From Streptomyces paradoxus (GTDB lineage: Bacteria; Actinomycetota; Actinomycetes; Streptomycetales; Streptomycetaceae): a stretch of 64,000 bases of DNA. Made by a program: the position numbers and the translations under genes. The notes beneath the pieces were generated by a model. That model did no database searches and was not told where the DNA came from. It saw only the letters and a list, made by a program, of their open reading frames with translations. The stretch covers positions 248,001-312,000 of the forward strand of contig NZ_JACHGV010000004.1 of NCBI RefSeq assembly GCF_014202475.1, given 5' to 3'. Positions 24,376 through 33,378 of this stretch are shown here, piece by piece (position 1 is the stretch's first letter; each line of letters begins with the position of its first letter).

Positions 24376-26160
24376 ATGACTGTTCCGGAAAGCGCGTCCC
24401 CCAAGCTGTCCGTCCCGCGGCTGCGGATCCTCTGGTCGTTCGCCCGCCCACATCGGCGCGCGCTGGTCCTGGCGCTCGCCCTCGCCCTGGTGGGCTCCGG
24501 GATGGGGCTGGCCACGCCGATGGTCACCAAGGGCGTGCTCGACGCGCTCGGCGGATCGGAGTCGCTGCGCGGGCCGATCTGGGCCCTCCTGGTTCTGCTG
24601 GTCGTCGGCAGTGCCGTCATGTACTGGCAGTGGACGCTGCTCGGCGCGCTGGGGGAGCGCGTGGTGCTCGGGGCCCGCGAGTCGATGGTGCGGCGCTTCC
24701 TGACGGCGACGGTCCCGGCCGTCACCCGGCGCCCGCCCGGCGAGCTGGTCACCCGCGTCACCTCCGACACGGTCCTGCTGCACCAGGCCGCCACCGGCGC
24801 CCCGGTCGGCCTGATCAACGCCGTGGTCATGCTCTTCGGGACCCTGATCCTCATGGGCGTCCTCGACCTGGTGCTGCTGGGGACGGTCGCGGCGGCCGTG
24901 GCGGTGGTCGGCGTCCTGTTCGCCGTCCTGATGCCCGGGATCGCGACCGCGCAGCAGCGCGCCCAGGACCACCTCGGACGGCTCGGCGGGAACCTGGAGG
25001 GCGCGCTGCGCGCGATCCGGACCGTGAAGGCCGGCCGGGCCGAGGACCGCACGGCCGAGCGCATCGTGGCCGACGCCCGCGCCTCCGCCGAGCACGGCGT
25101 CCGTGCCGTCCGCCGCGAGGCCCTGGCCTGGACGATCGCGGTCGCCGGCATCCAGCTCGCGATCATCCTCGTGCTGGGCGTGGGCGCCTGGCGGGTCTCG
25201 GAGGGCGCCCTGGAGGTGTCCGGCCTCATCGCGTTCCTGCTCTACGCGTTCGGCCTGATGGACCCGGTCGGCGAGCTCAGCCAGAACATCACGGCGCTCC
25301 AGTCGGGGATCGCCGCCGCGGAGCGGATCCGGGAGACCGACGCCCTGGAGTCGGAAGGACGGGCCGAGGACCACGTCCGCGGACCCGCGCCGGTGCGTGC
25401 GGCGGCCGCCGAGGACACCCCCGTGCTGGAACTGCGGGACGTCAGCGCCGCCTACGGCCCCGGCGCCGACCCGGCGGTGCGCGGCGTCTCCCTGGTGATC
25501 CCCCGGTACGGTCACACGGCGATCGTCGGACCGTCGGGTGCGGGCAAGACGACCCTGTTCTCCCTGGTCCTGCGCTTCCTGGAGCCGACCGGCGGCGAAC
25601 TGCTCCTGGACGGCCGCCCGTACCGCGACCACTCCCACGACGAGATCCGGTCGCGCCTGGCGTACGTCGAGCAGGACACCCCGGTCGTGCCCGGGACGAT
25701 CCGCGACAACCTGCTGCTGGCCCGCCCCGGCGCGACCGACGAGGAACTGCGGCGCGTCCTGCACGAGGTGCGGCTGGCCGAGAAGGTCGACGCCCTGGAC
25801 GAGGGACTCGACACGCCCCTGTCCGGCGCGGCGGTCTCCGGCGGCGAGCGGCAGCGCATCGCCCTGGCCCGGGCCCTGCTGCGCACCCCGGACGTGCTGC
25901 TCCTGGACGAGGCGACGGCCCAGCTCGACGGGCTGACCGAGGCCGCCGTGCAGACCTGCGTGCGCGCCCGCGCGGCGACCGGCGCGGTCGTCACCATCGC
26001 CCACCGCCTGTCGACCGTGATCGACGCGGACACCATCGTGGTGATGGAGGCGGGCCGGGTCCGCGCCCGGGGCGGCCACGCGGAGCTGCTCGCGACGGAC
26101 GCGCTGTACCGGGAGCTGGTGGAGGCGCTGCGCATCACGTCGGACACACAGGCGGCGTGA
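24376..26160 (+). CDS. ABC exporter, fused transmembrane and ATPase domains
   Basis: The 594-residue half-transporter has six helices (residues ~20-300) and a C-terminal nucleotide-binding domain: Walker A GPSGAGKTTLF (~385), signature SGGERQRIALARALL (~487), Walker B VLLLDEATAQLD, H-loop IAHRLST. It is a type IV (MsbA/LmrA-like) exporter probably acting as a homodimer on lipophilic drugs or peptides. No Shine-Dalgarno precedes ATG 24376, and the likely operator ends nine bases upstream, so the message may be leaderless or nearly so. Confidence 0.92.
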   Translation: MTVPESASPKLSVPRLRILWSFARPHRRALVLALALALVGSGMGLATPMVTKGVLDALGGSESLRGPIWALLVLLVVGSAVMYWQWTLLGALGERVVLGARESMVRRFLTATVPAVTRRPPGELVTRVTSDTVLLHQAATGAPVGLINAVVMLFGTLILMGVLDLVLLGTVAAAVAVVGVLFAVLMPGIATAQQRAQDHLGRLGGNLEGALRAIRTVKAGRAEDRTAERIVADARASAEHGVRAVRREALAWTIAVAGIQLAIILVLGVGAWRVSEGALEVSGLIAFLLYAFGLMDPVGELSQNITALQSGIAAAERIRETDALESEGRAEDHVRGPAPVRAAAAEDTPVLELRDVSAAYGPGADPAVRGVSLVIPRYGHTAIVGPSGAGKTTLFSLVLRFLEPTGGELLLDGRPYRDHSHDEIRSRLAYVEQDTPVVPGTIRDNLLLARPGATDEELRRVLHEVRLAEKVDALDEGLDTPLSGAAVSGGERQRIALARALLRTPDVLLLDEATAQLDGLTEAAVQTCVRARAATGAVVTIAHRLSTVIDADTIVVMEAGRVRARGGHAELLATDALYRELVEALRITSDTQAA

Positions 26161-26249
26161 CGGCGCGTCAGCGGGCGGCGGCCGGTTTTCGATCATCCCT
26201 CGGAAGGATGTAAGGACCGTCCGCCGCCCAAGACGATGATCCCGACCTG

Positions 26250-26270
26250 TTCGAACACGACGTGGTCGAA
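26250..26270. promoter_or_regulatory. imperfect inverted repeat upstream of serine hydrolase
   Basis: TTCGA (26250-26254) and TCGAA (26266-26270) flank an 11-base spacer, with another TCGAA nearby at 26282. It is a possible operator for the downstream hydrolase; weak evidence. Confidence 0.25.
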
Positions 26271-26307
26271 AACCGACGTACTCGAACATCAGGGAAGGGA
26301 CAAGCAG

Positions 26308-27564
26308 TTGCGCATCGCCCGGCTCCTCGGAACCGTCCTGGGCACCACCTTGCTGACCACCACCGTCGTACTGACCGCGCCCGCGCAGGCCGGCCCCGCC
26401 GCCTCCCCGGACGCCGTGTCCCTGGACCGGCCCGCCCTGCGCGACTCGCTGGACGCCGTCCACGAGGCGGGCATGTACGGCGTCTTCTCGTCCGTCCGGG
26501 ACGGCGGCGAGCGGTGGACCGGAGCCTCCGGGGTCGCCGACGTGGCCACCGGACGGCCCGTCACGCCGGGCATGCGCCAGCGGGTGGGCAGCATCAGCAA
26601 GACCTTCACCGCCGTGGGTGTGATGCAGCAGGTGGAGCGCGGCCGGATCCGGCTCGACGCACCCGTCGGCGACTACCTCCCGGAGCTGATACCCGGGGAG
26701 CGCGGCCGGGAGATCACCGTCCGCATGCTCCTGAACCACACCAGTGGCATCGGCGACTTCGTCGCGGGCGCCTTCCCCTCCCTCACCCGGAACTCCCCGG
26801 CCAGCCTGGAAGAGGAACGCTTCCGCTCCATACGCCCCGCGGAACTGGTCAGGATGGGCCTCGCGGCCCCCGCGACCGGACGCCCCGGTGCGGTGCCCGG
26901 CTCGTACTCCAACACCAACTACGTCATCGCCGGGCTGCTCCTGGAGAAGGTCACCGGCCAGAAGGCCGGCGCCTACCTCACCCGCCACGTCATCGACCGG
27001 GCCGGGCTGCGCCACACGTACCTGCCGCGTACCCCGTACATCAAGGGCCCGCACCCGCGGATGTACGAGTCGTGGTTCGGCCTGCTCGACCCGCCCCGCG
27101 ACTTCAGCGTCTACGACATGTCGTGGGCGTCCACCGCGGGTTCGGTCGTCTCCACCACCGACGACCTGAACCGCTTCTACCGCGCCCTGCTCGGCGGGAA
27201 GCTGGTCGGCAAGGCCTCCCTCGACCAGATGACGCGCACGGTCCCCGTGTCCGGCGTGGACTACGGCCTCGGCATCTACGCCCTCGAACTGCGCGGCTGC
27301 GGCCGCTTCTGGGGCCATGACGGGGCGGTGTTCGGCGCCGGCACGATCGCGCTGTCCAGCCGTGACGGCAAGCGCCAGGTCGCCCTCGCCCAGAACCTGA
27401 TGAAGTACCAGGAGCTGGACGAGAACGGCCGTCCGAAGCCGCACCCGATCGACGACGCCATCGCCGTGCACGTCGTCCGCGCGCTCTGCCCCGAGGCCTC
27501 CGCGTCCGGAATCAACCATTCTCGGTTGACCGAGAGCCTCAGGTTTGATCAGCTGTCCCACTAG
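26308..27564 (+). CDS. secreted beta-lactamase-fold serine hydrolase (D-Ala-D-Ala carboxypeptidase/esterase type)
   Basis: About 418 residues. I choose TTG 26308, preceded by GGAAGGGAC, because the reading then begins directly with a signal peptide (residues 1-30, ending AQAGPA). The catalytic SxxK is in RVGSISKTF, the YxN in GSYSNTNYVIAG, and the third motif near FWGHDGAV (HxG), as in class C beta-lactamase/EstB/DD-peptidase relatives. It is likely secreted and acts on peptidoglycan peptides or esters; true beta-lactamase activity cannot be predicted. It follows the ABC exporter by 147 bases. Confidence 0.86.
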   Translation: MRIARLLGTVLGTTLLTTTVVLTAPAQAGPAASPDAVSLDRPALRDSLDAVHEAGMYGVFSSVRDGGERWTGASGVADVATGRPVTPGMRQRVGSISKTFTAVGVMQQVERGRIRLDAPVGDYLPELIPGERGREITVRMLLNHTSGIGDFVAGAFPSLTRNSPASLEEERFRSIRPAELVRMGLAAPATGRPGAVPGSYSNTNYVIAGLLLEKVTGQKAGAYLTRHVIDRAGLRHTYLPRTPYIKGPHPRMYESWFGLLDPPRDFSVYDMSWASTAGSVVSTTDDLNRFYRALLGGKLVGKASLDQMTRTVPVSGVDYGLGIYALELRGCGRFWGHDGAVFGAGTIALSSRDGKRQVALAQNLMKYQELDENGRPKPHPIDDAIAVHVVRALCPEASASGINHSRLTESLRFDQLSH

Positions 27565-27637
27565 TCGTGTTCGATTCTGATCGAGCAATTCATGGCTCCC
27601 TGGGGGGGAGCTTGTGACGAGTTGGGGAGTTCCCTTG

Positions 27638-29557
27638 ATGCATCACGGATCCGCCGTGCCGCGCCGCGCCAGATTCCGGCGCGGCGCCGCGGCCCTGACC
27701 TTCGTGGCGCTGACCGCCGGCACCGCCCTGACGGGCGCTCCGGCCGCGACGGCCGCCGGCAGCGCGGTGCTCGCCGGGAAGGCGTGCACACCGACGGAGG
27801 GCTTCTCCGGCTGCCGCCTGTTCGATCCGAAGACGGGGACGCACGAGTTCACGGTGCCGTCCGGCGTGACGGGCCTGGACGTACGGGCCTGGGGAGAGGG
27901 CGGCGCCGGCAACTCCATGACGAGCGGCGGTGCGGGCGGCTTCGTCGCCGGCACCTTGAAGGTCAGCCCCGGAGAGGCGCTGAGCATCGCCGTCGGGGGT
28001 CCGAACGCCGGTGACGCCCTCGGCGGCAAGGGCGGCAGCAGCGGCGCCGACCGCGGCGGCAACAGCAGCGCCATCCGCACCAGCGGCGGCTCGGCGCTGG
28101 TCGTCGCCGGCGGCGGTGGCGGCGGGGGCGGCGACATCGCCCACGGTCGGGCGGGCGCCGCCGGTGGCGAGTCCGGCCAGGACGCCTCGGAGAAGGGGCG
28201 TGGCGGCAAGGGCGCCACCGGCGCCAAGGGCGGTGCGGGTACCGGCAACGGCGCCGCGGGCGCCGACCACGCCAAGGGCGGTGCCGGCGGGGCCGGCGGC
28301 GCGGGCCGCTACGGCGGTGGCGGCGGCGGTGCCGGCTACGCGGGCGGTGGCGGCGGCACGGGTGCCGAGACCGGCTCGTCCACCGGCAGCGACCCCACCA
28401 CCGGCAGCGGTGGCGGCGGCTCCAGCTACGCCGAACCGGCCCGGGTGGACGACGCCCGGCTCGTCGTCGGCAACGGCAACAAGGCACCGGAGAAGAACGA
28501 CCCGTTCTGGGCCCCCTCCGGCGACCCGGTCAACTCCGGTGTGGCCGAGGGCGGCGCCAACGCGCCCGGCGGCCCCGGCCGGATCGTCCTGCAGTGGCGG
28601 GGCCTGCCCGTCGACCGGCTGGCCCAGGTCACCGGCACCGACGTGACGACCCAGCCGGGCACCGACGTCCAGCCGCTGGCCGTGGTGGCCCAGGGCAAGG
28701 ACGGCAAGCCGGTCGCGGACGCCTCCGTGACGTACACCATCGAGGACCCGGACGGCCTGGAGCCGCTCTTCTACCTCACCAACGGCCCCGACGACGACGA
28801 GACGGTCGTGGCGACCGATGCCCAGGGCCGTGCTCAGACCCCGTGGATCAACCTGAGCGGCAGCAAGGAGGGCTCGTTCACCGTCCGGGCGAAGACCCTG
28901 GGCGCGTCGACGGCCTTCACCGTGCGGGTCAAGGAGTCCCCGTACGTCGTGAGCACCGCCGGTGGCGACAAGCAGAAGGCCGAGCAGGGGCAGGACTTCG
29001 CCGACGCGCTGATCGCCGGGGTGGTCAAGTCGGGCAAGACGGCACCGGCCGGCACCGAGGTGGAGTTCCGCGTCGAGGACACCGCCGAGGACGCGCCCCG
29101 CTTCGAGGGCGAGGACCGGGTGGTCCGCGTGAAGACCGACGACTCGGGCAAGGCGACGGCCCCGGCCCTGACCGCCGGTGAGGGCACGGGCACGTACACC
29201 GTGGCCGCCTCGGTCGGAGACGCCATGACCCAGTTCGCGGTCGAGGTCGTCCCCGGTGACGGCTCGCAGGAGCCCGGACCCGGCGACGAGTCCCCCTCCC
29301 CGTCCGGTAGCCCCACGGCCGAGCCGAGCCCGTCCGCCGAGCCGAGCCCGTCGGCGAGCAGCACCTCCGGCACGACCGGCGGCGGCACCTCGACCACGGG
29401 CGGCACGTCGACCGACCTCGACGGCGGCAGCCTCGCCTCCACCGGCGCGGGCGGCGTCGGCCTGCTCCTCGCGGCGGCGGCGGGCCTGGCCGCGGTGGGC
29501 TTCGCGGCGTTCCGCCTCGCCCCCCGCCTGAAGCTCCGCTCACGCGACAACGGTTGA
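27638..29557 (+). CDS. glycine-rich LASTG cell-surface protein with Ig-like repeats
   Basis: The ~639-residue product has a signal peptide ending PAATAAG, a glycine-rich beta region (~residues 50-310; FTVPSGVTGLDVRAWGEGG, long Gly runs such as AGGGGGGGGD, GRYGGGGGGAGYAGGG), two bacterial Ig-like domains (~320-430 and ~430-530), a Ser/Pro stalk and a sorting signal LASTG-hydrophobic helix-RLKLRSRDNG. LAxTG indicates anchoring by class E sortase. The Gly-rich block resembles glycine-rich receptor/adhesin domains. ATG 27638 has GGGGAG eight bases upstream; GTG 27614 is an alternative. A strong terminator follows. Confidence 0.82.
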   Translation: MHHGSAVPRRARFRRGAAALTFVALTAGTALTGAPAATAAGSAVLAGKACTPTEGFSGCRLFDPKTGTHEFTVPSGVTGLDVRAWGEGGAGNSMTSGGAGGFVAGTLKVSPGEALSIAVGGPNAGDALGGKGGSSGADRGGNSSAIRTSGGSALVVAGGGGGGGGDIAHGRAGAAGGESGQDASEKGRGGKGATGAKGGAGTGNGAAGADHAKGGAGGAGGAGRYGGGGGGAGYAGGGGGTGAETGSSTGSDPTTGSGGGGSSYAEPARVDDARLVVGNGNKAPEKNDPFWAPSGDPVNSGVAEGGANAPGGPGRIVLQWRGLPVDRLAQVTGTDVTTQPGTDVQPLAVVAQGKDGKPVADASVTYTIEDPDGLEPLFYLTNGPDDDETVVATDAQGRAQTPWINLSGSKEGSFTVRAKTLGASTAFTVRVKESPYVVSTAGGDKQKAEQGQDFADALIAGVVKSGKTAPAGTEVEFRVEDTAEDAPRFEGEDRVVRVKTDDSGKATAPALTAGEGTGTYTVAASVGDAMTQFAVEVVPGDGSQEPGPGDESPSPSGSPTAEPSPSAEPSPSASSTSGTTGGGTSTTGGTSTDLDGGSLASTGAGGVGLLLAAAAGLAAVGFAAFRLAPRLKLRSRDNG

Positions 29558-29566
29558 CATTCCGTC

Positions 29567-29612
29567 ACGGAGACCGCCCGCACCCCGGCTTCGGGGTGCG
29601 GGCGGTCTCCGT
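29567..29612 (+). terminator. strong intrinsic terminator
   Basis: A perfect 21-bp stem (29567-29587 with 29592-29612) with loop GCTT followed by TTTC lies 10 bases after the LASTG protein stop. Confidence 0.9.
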
Positions 29613-29701
29613 TTCGACCGCGGGTTGAGGGCTGCCGGGGCAGGCCGCCCGGAGGAACGGCACCGTCGGCGAAAAGTCTCCGGGATCCCTTCAACGAAAC
29701 G

Positions 29702-30865
29702 ATGGAATTCATGGATGCCCGAGACATCGAATCGCCCGAGTTACGCCTTTCCCGCTGGTGGACGCTGCCGGTGGTGAGCGCGGCCCAGCTGCTGGTCGTC
29801 CTGGACGGGACCATCGTCAACATCGCGCTGCCCTCGGCGCAGAGCGCGCTCGGCATGTCCGACGGAAGCCGGCCATGGGTGGTCACCGCGTATGCGCTCG
29901 CCTTCGGCGGGCTGCTGCTGATCGGCGGCAGAGTCGGCAGCACGTGGGGCCACAGGCGCGCGTTCGGCATCGGCCTGGCAGGCTTCGCCGTCGCCTCCGC
30001 GCTGGGCGGGGCAGCCGGCAACCAGGAGACGCTCTTCGCGGCCCGGGCCCTGCAAGGAGCCTTTGCCGCTGTTCTCGCCCCCGCGGGGCTGTCGTTGCTG
30101 ACCATGACGTTCACCGGGCCGCGCGAACGGGGGCGCGCGCTGGGGGTGTTCGCGGCGGTCGGCGCCGCGGGGTCGGCGATCGGCCTGATCGCGGGTGGGC
30201 TGCTGGCCGAGTACGCGGGCTGGCGGTGGTGCCTCTACATCAACGTGCCGGTCGCGCTGCTCGCCCTGCTCGGCACGGCGCTCGTGCCGGCCGACCGCCC
30301 GCACCGCGAGGGCGGGCGGCTCGACGTCCTGGGCGCCCTGCTCAGCGCCCTGGGATTCGCCGCCGTGGTGTACGCCCTGCTGGGCTCCACCGTCGCCGGG
30401 AGACTGCACGGACGCCTGGCACCCGGGCTGCTGATCCTTCCCGGGCTGGGGGCCGCGGCGGCGGGGGTGCTGATCCTGACCCGTCTGACGACGCAGAGCA
30501 CGGACGTCCTGCCCCTCCATCTGGTGCCCGCGCTGGTCCTCACCGGCCTCGGTCTCGGCTGTGTCCTGCCCCCGACCGCCTCCCTGGCCACCTCGGACGT
30601 CCGGCCGCAGGACATCGGAGCGGCGTCGGCCGCCTACAACGCCGCCCAGCAGCTCGGTGCCGCGCTCGGCACCGCACTGCTCAACACCGTCGCGGCGGGC
30701 GCCTCGGCGTCGTACGCGGCGTCATCGGCCGGCCGGGTCTCGCGGGACGCCGTGTCCGTCCACGGCTACACGGTCGCCCTGGCCGTCGCCTTCGGCATCC
30801 TGCTCGCCGCGGCGTGCGTCGCCGGGCCGCTGGTCCTGCGCCGGGCCGGGCGGCGGTCCGGGTGA
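29702..30865 (+). CDS. DHA2-type MFS transporter with internal deletion and TTA codon
   Basis: The 387-residue protein starts like a 14-helix DHA2 drug:H+ antiporter: QLLVVLDGTIVNIALPSA, WVVTAYALAFGGLLLIGGRV and the motif-C-like GAAGSAIGLIAGGLLAEYAGWRW are all present. Family members are ~470-520 residues. Here the sequence passes from FAAVVYALLGSTVAGRLHG directly to late helices (LHLVPALVLTGLGLG), so about 90-110 residues covering roughly helices 7-10 are missing without a frameshift. Codon 14 is TTA (29741-29743), predicting bldA dependence. The start could be ATG 29702 or 29711; both lack a strong Shine-Dalgarno. Whether it still transports is doubtful. Confidence 0.75.
   Translation: MEFMDARDIESPELRLSRWWTLPVVSAAQLLVVLDGTIVNIALPSAQSALGMSDGSRPWVVTAYALAFGGLLLIGGRVGSTWGHRRAFGIGLAGFAVASALGGAAGNQETLFAARALQGAFAAVLAPAGLSLLTMTFTGPRERGRALGVFAAVGAAGSAIGLIAGGLLAEYAGWRWCLYINVPVALLALLGTALVPADRPHREGGRLDVLGALLSALGFAAVVYALLGSTVAGRLHGRLAPGLLILPGLGAAAAGVLILTRLTTQSTDVLPLHLVPALVLTGLGLGCVLPPTASLATSDVRPQDIGAASAAYNAAQQLGAALGTALLNTVAAGASASYAASSAGRVSRDAVSVHGYTVALAVAFGILLAAACVAGPLVLRRAGRRSG
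29741..29743 (+). promoter_or_regulatory. TTA (bldA) codon in MFS gene
   Basis: In-frame TTA leucine codon 14 of the MFS gene. It is the second of only two TTA codons I found in accepted genes of the window. Confidence 0.65.
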
Positions 30866-30975
30866 TGAGACGAAGACGCTTTTGCGGAACCTTTGCCCGG
30901 GGGTCGGGCGTTGGGTGGGTGTGCGCGCGTGAGCGGGTGCGCCAGGTGAGGCCTACTAGTACCGAGGTGACGTCA

Positions 30976-31545
30976 ATGGCAGTGTGGGACCGGCTCAAGG
31001 ACCAGGCCAAGGCTCTCCAGCAGGGGCAGGGCGGGCGAGGCGCCGCGACCGGTGGGCACGGCAGCGGTGGGCACGGCAGCGGTGGGGCGAGGTCCGGTGG
31101 TGGCGGCAAGGCCCAGCTGGTCGGTCTGCTGAAGACGCAGCTCGGGTCGTTGAAGAACGAGTTGAAGAGCGGTGCGTACCGGGACGCGAGCATGGCGATG
31201 TGCGCCCTGGTCGCGGCGGCCGACGGGAATGTGGACCCGGCCGAGCGCCAGCAGGTCGAGTCGATGATTCTCAGCAACGACGTCCTGCAGAACTTCCCGC
31301 CGGAGCAGCTGCGCACGCGTTTCAACAAGCATGTGGACCAGCTGACCGCCAACTTCCAGTACGGCAAGTCGGAGGCCATGCAGGAGATCGCCAAGGCCGC
31401 CAAGAAGCCCACCGAGGCCAGGGCAGTGATCCAGACCGGCATGGTCATCGCCGGTGCGGACGGCCACTTCTCCCAGGCCGAGGCGACGGTCCTGCGCGAG
31501 GCCTGTGCGACGTTGGGGGTGAATCCCGCCGAGTTCCAGCTCTGA
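30976..31545 (+). CDS. TerB-family tellurite resistance protein
   Basis: The 189-residue protein has a His/Gly-rich N-terminal linker with tandem GGHGSGGHGSGG and a C-terminal TerB domain (DASMAMCALVAAADGNVDPAE, VIQTGMVIAGADGHFSQAEA) with the two acidic metal-binding helices of the family. TerB belongs to stress systems linked to tellurite, phage or envelope stress; here no terC/D/E neighbours are present. GAGG precedes ATG 30976. Confidence 0.88.
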   Translation: MAVWDRLKDQAKALQQGQGGRGAATGGHGSGGHGSGGARSGGGGKAQLVGLLKTQLGSLKNELKSGAYRDASMAMCALVAAADGNVDPAERQQVESMILSNDVLQNFPPEQLRTRFNKHVDQLTANFQYGKSEAMQEIAKAAKKPTEARAVIQTGMVIAGADGHFSQAEATVLREACATLGVNPAEFQL

Positions 31546-31563
31546 CCGGCGGGAGCCGGCCGC

Positions 31564-31995
31564 TCAGGGAGCGCGCAGGGCGTCCACGGCCAGGCGGGCC
31601 GCCGTGCCGATGACGGCGTCGGCGGCGGGCAGGAGCGCGCAGGTGCGGGCCGTGCGGGTGAAGACGGCGACGGCGTAGCGCCCCCCGTCGGGGTATTCGA
31701 CGACGCGGATGCGGCGGATGGCCGCGCCGTGCTCGGGCGTGCACGCCTCGTCGCGCCAGACGGCGGCGAGCAGCCGGGTCATGTCGCGCGGGTGCTGCGA
31801 TTGGTGCGGGCCGGGTCGAGTGCGCGCAGCCGGGTGACGACGAGCGGGTCGGCCAGGGACCGGGCGCCGCCCGGCCCGGCGTCCTCCTTGACGGTGGCGA
31901 GGAGTTCGCCGAAGGTGTGCACGGCCATCGTGCGGGCCGGGCCGAGACGGGCCGTGGTGCGGTTGACGGCGTCGAGAACGACTCCGCGTGACAGC
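31564..31995 (-). pseudogene. decayed class A beta-lactamase-like serine hydrolase
   Basis: Read in two frames, this strand resembles the C-terminal half of the streptomycete class A beta-lactamase-like hydrolases. One frame gives DAVNRTTARLG and DPARTNRST; after a one-base shift near 31785-31793 the other gives PRDMTRLLAAVWRDEACTPE and RVVEYPDGGRYAVAVFTRT. The SxxK-containing N-terminal half is missing. Between AAIRRI and RVVEYPD the expected ~25-30 residues carrying the K(T/S)G motif are deleted. It therefore cannot make an active enzyme. It abuts, divergently, the intact beta-lactamase gene. If translated piecemeal, ATG 31928 and ATG 31782 overlap as ATGA. Confidence 0.6.
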
Positions 31996-32022
31996 AGCCC
32001 AATCCGTGAAGGAGCCCGCCGT

Positions 32023-33015
32023 ATGACCCCCGACCGGAACGTGACGTCCGACCGCACCACCCCCTCCCGCCGTGCCCTCCTGGCCGCCGCGGCCCTGACG
32101 CCGCTCGCCGCCTGCGGTACGGACGAACGCCCCGCCGACCACGCGAGGCGGCGGAGCGCCGCGCCCACCGGTTCGCCGTCCGGCAGGGCCGCCGTCCACC
32201 GCCCCCGGCTGGCGGACCTGGAGCGCGAGTACGGCGCACGCGTCGGGGTCTACGCCCTCGCGACCGGCACCGGTGCCACGGTCGTGCACCGGGCCGGTGA
32301 ACGCTTCGCGTTCTGCTCGACGTTCAAGGCGCTGGCCGCGGCGGCGGTCCTGCACCACCGCTCCGCGGGCGGGCTTAACCGCCGTGTCACCTACACCGAG
32401 GCCGACCTGCGCTCCACCGCGCCCGTCACCGGCAAGCACGTCGCGACCGGGATGACCCTCCGTGAACTCTGCGACGCCGCCGTCCGCTTCAGCGACGGCA
32501 CGGCGGGCAACCTCCTGATGCGCGACGTCGGCGGCCCCGCCGGACTCACGGCCTACCTGCGCGGGCTCGGCGACACCACGAGCCGGATGGACCACTACGA
32601 GCCCGAACTGCACGACGTGCCGCCGGACGACCCCGCCGACACCACCACCCCGCAGGCGATCGCCAACGACTTCCGCGACCTGATCCTGGGCACCGCCCTG
32701 CCCGTCCGCGAACGCCGGCTCCTCATGGGCTGGCTCTCGCGCAACGCCACCGCCGTCGGCGCCCGCCGCATCCGGGCCGGGCTCCCCGGGGACTGGAAGG
32801 TGGCCGACAAGACCGGCACGGGCGACTACGGCAGGGCCAACGACATCGCCGTCGTCCACCCGCCCCGCACCGGGCCGCTCGTCCTGGCCGTCATGACCGA
32901 CCGGCCCGGCCGCGACGCCGAACCCTCGGACGCCCTGATCGCCGAGGCGACCCGGCGGGCCATCGCCGCCCTGCGGCTCCCGGGGCTCCCGTCGCCGTCT
33001 ATAACGGGGCCATGA
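32023..33015 (+). CDS. bla: class A beta-lactamase lipoprotein
   Basis: The 330-residue protein has a Tat-like signal (SRRALLAAAALTPLAAC) with a lipobox Cys at ~31. Catalytic motifs: STFK (S99, K102), SDG (157-159, as in mycobacterial BlaC rather than SDN), a Glu-containing omega loop (DHYEPELHD) and KTG in VADKTGTGDYG. It should hydrolyse penicillins at the outer membrane face or protect cell-wall synthesis. ATG 32023 has GAAGGAG nine bases upstream. The stop overlaps the DUF952 start as ATGA. Confidence 0.93.
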   Translation: MTPDRNVTSDRTTPSRRALLAAAALTPLAACGTDERPADHARRRSAAPTGSPSGRAAVHRPRLADLEREYGARVGVYALATGTGATVVHRAGERFAFCSTFKALAAAAVLHHRSAGGLNRRVTYTEADLRSTAPVTGKHVATGMTLRELCDAAVRFSDGTAGNLLMRDVGGPAGLTAYLRGLGDTTSRMDHYEPELHDVPPDDPADTTTPQAIANDFRDLILGTALPVRERRLLMGWLSRNATAVGARRIRAGLPGDWKVADKTGTGDYGRANDIAVVHPPRTGPLVLAVMTDRPGRDAEPSDALIAEATRRAIAALRLPGLPSPSITGP

Positions 33016-33374
33016 TCTATCACGTCGTACCGAGCACCGTCTGGGCCGTCGCCCGCGGCCCCGCCTACGCGCCCGACTCCCTCGCCGAGGAGGGTTTCGT
33101 GCACTGCTCCCCGGACGAGGCGACCACACTGGCCGTCGTCGACGCCTTCTACCGGGACGCGCCCCGGCCTCTGCTGGTGCTGGCCCTCGACGAGGCGCGG
33201 CTCACCGCGCGGGTGGAGTGGGAGGCGGCGGCCCCCGCCCCGCCGCCCGGGGTCGCGGGGGACGTCCTGTTCCCGCACGTGTTCGGCCCCCTCGACCGGG
33301 ACGCCGTCGACCACGTCCTGGAAGTGCGCTTCGACGAGGAGGGCCGGGCCTCGGAGCTGCGTACGGCAGGATGA
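33012..33374 (+). CDS. DUF952-family protein
   Basis: A 120-residue soluble protein: MIYHVVPSTVWA, the conserved EEGFVHCSPDEA and a C-terminal FPHVFGPLDRDAV identify DUF952, whose structure resembles glutathione S-transferase-like or ADP-ribosyl-type folds with unknown role. Translationally coupled to bla by a 4-base overlap. Confidence 0.9.
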   Translation: MIYHVVPSTVWAVARGPAYAPDSLAEEGFVHCSPDEATTLAVVDAFYRDAPRPLLVLALDEARLTARVEWEAAAPAPPPGVAGDVLFPHVFGPLDRDAVDHVLEVRFDEEGRASELRTAG

Positions 33375-33378
33375 CCGG

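Noticed and set aside
24346-27588. Very long open frame antisense to the ABC exporter and serine hydrolase (over 1000 codons)
   Set aside because: It lies wholly opposite two well-supported genes, has low-complexity Gly/Arg/Val composition and no domain; it results from high GC at third positions.
28080-28440. Tandem repeat or CRISPR-like array
   Set aside because: The GGC/GGT-rich repeats encode the glycine-rich protein domain in frame; units are irregular and have no spacers.
29702-30865. Frameshifted pseudogene
   Set aside because: The reading frame is intact end to end; only an internal segment is missing, so I keep it as a CDS with a deletion.
32023-33015. SDG in place of SDN in the beta-lactamase as a novel variant
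   Set aside because: SDG is already known in actinobacterial class A enzymes such as mycobacterial BlaC, so it is not unusual here.
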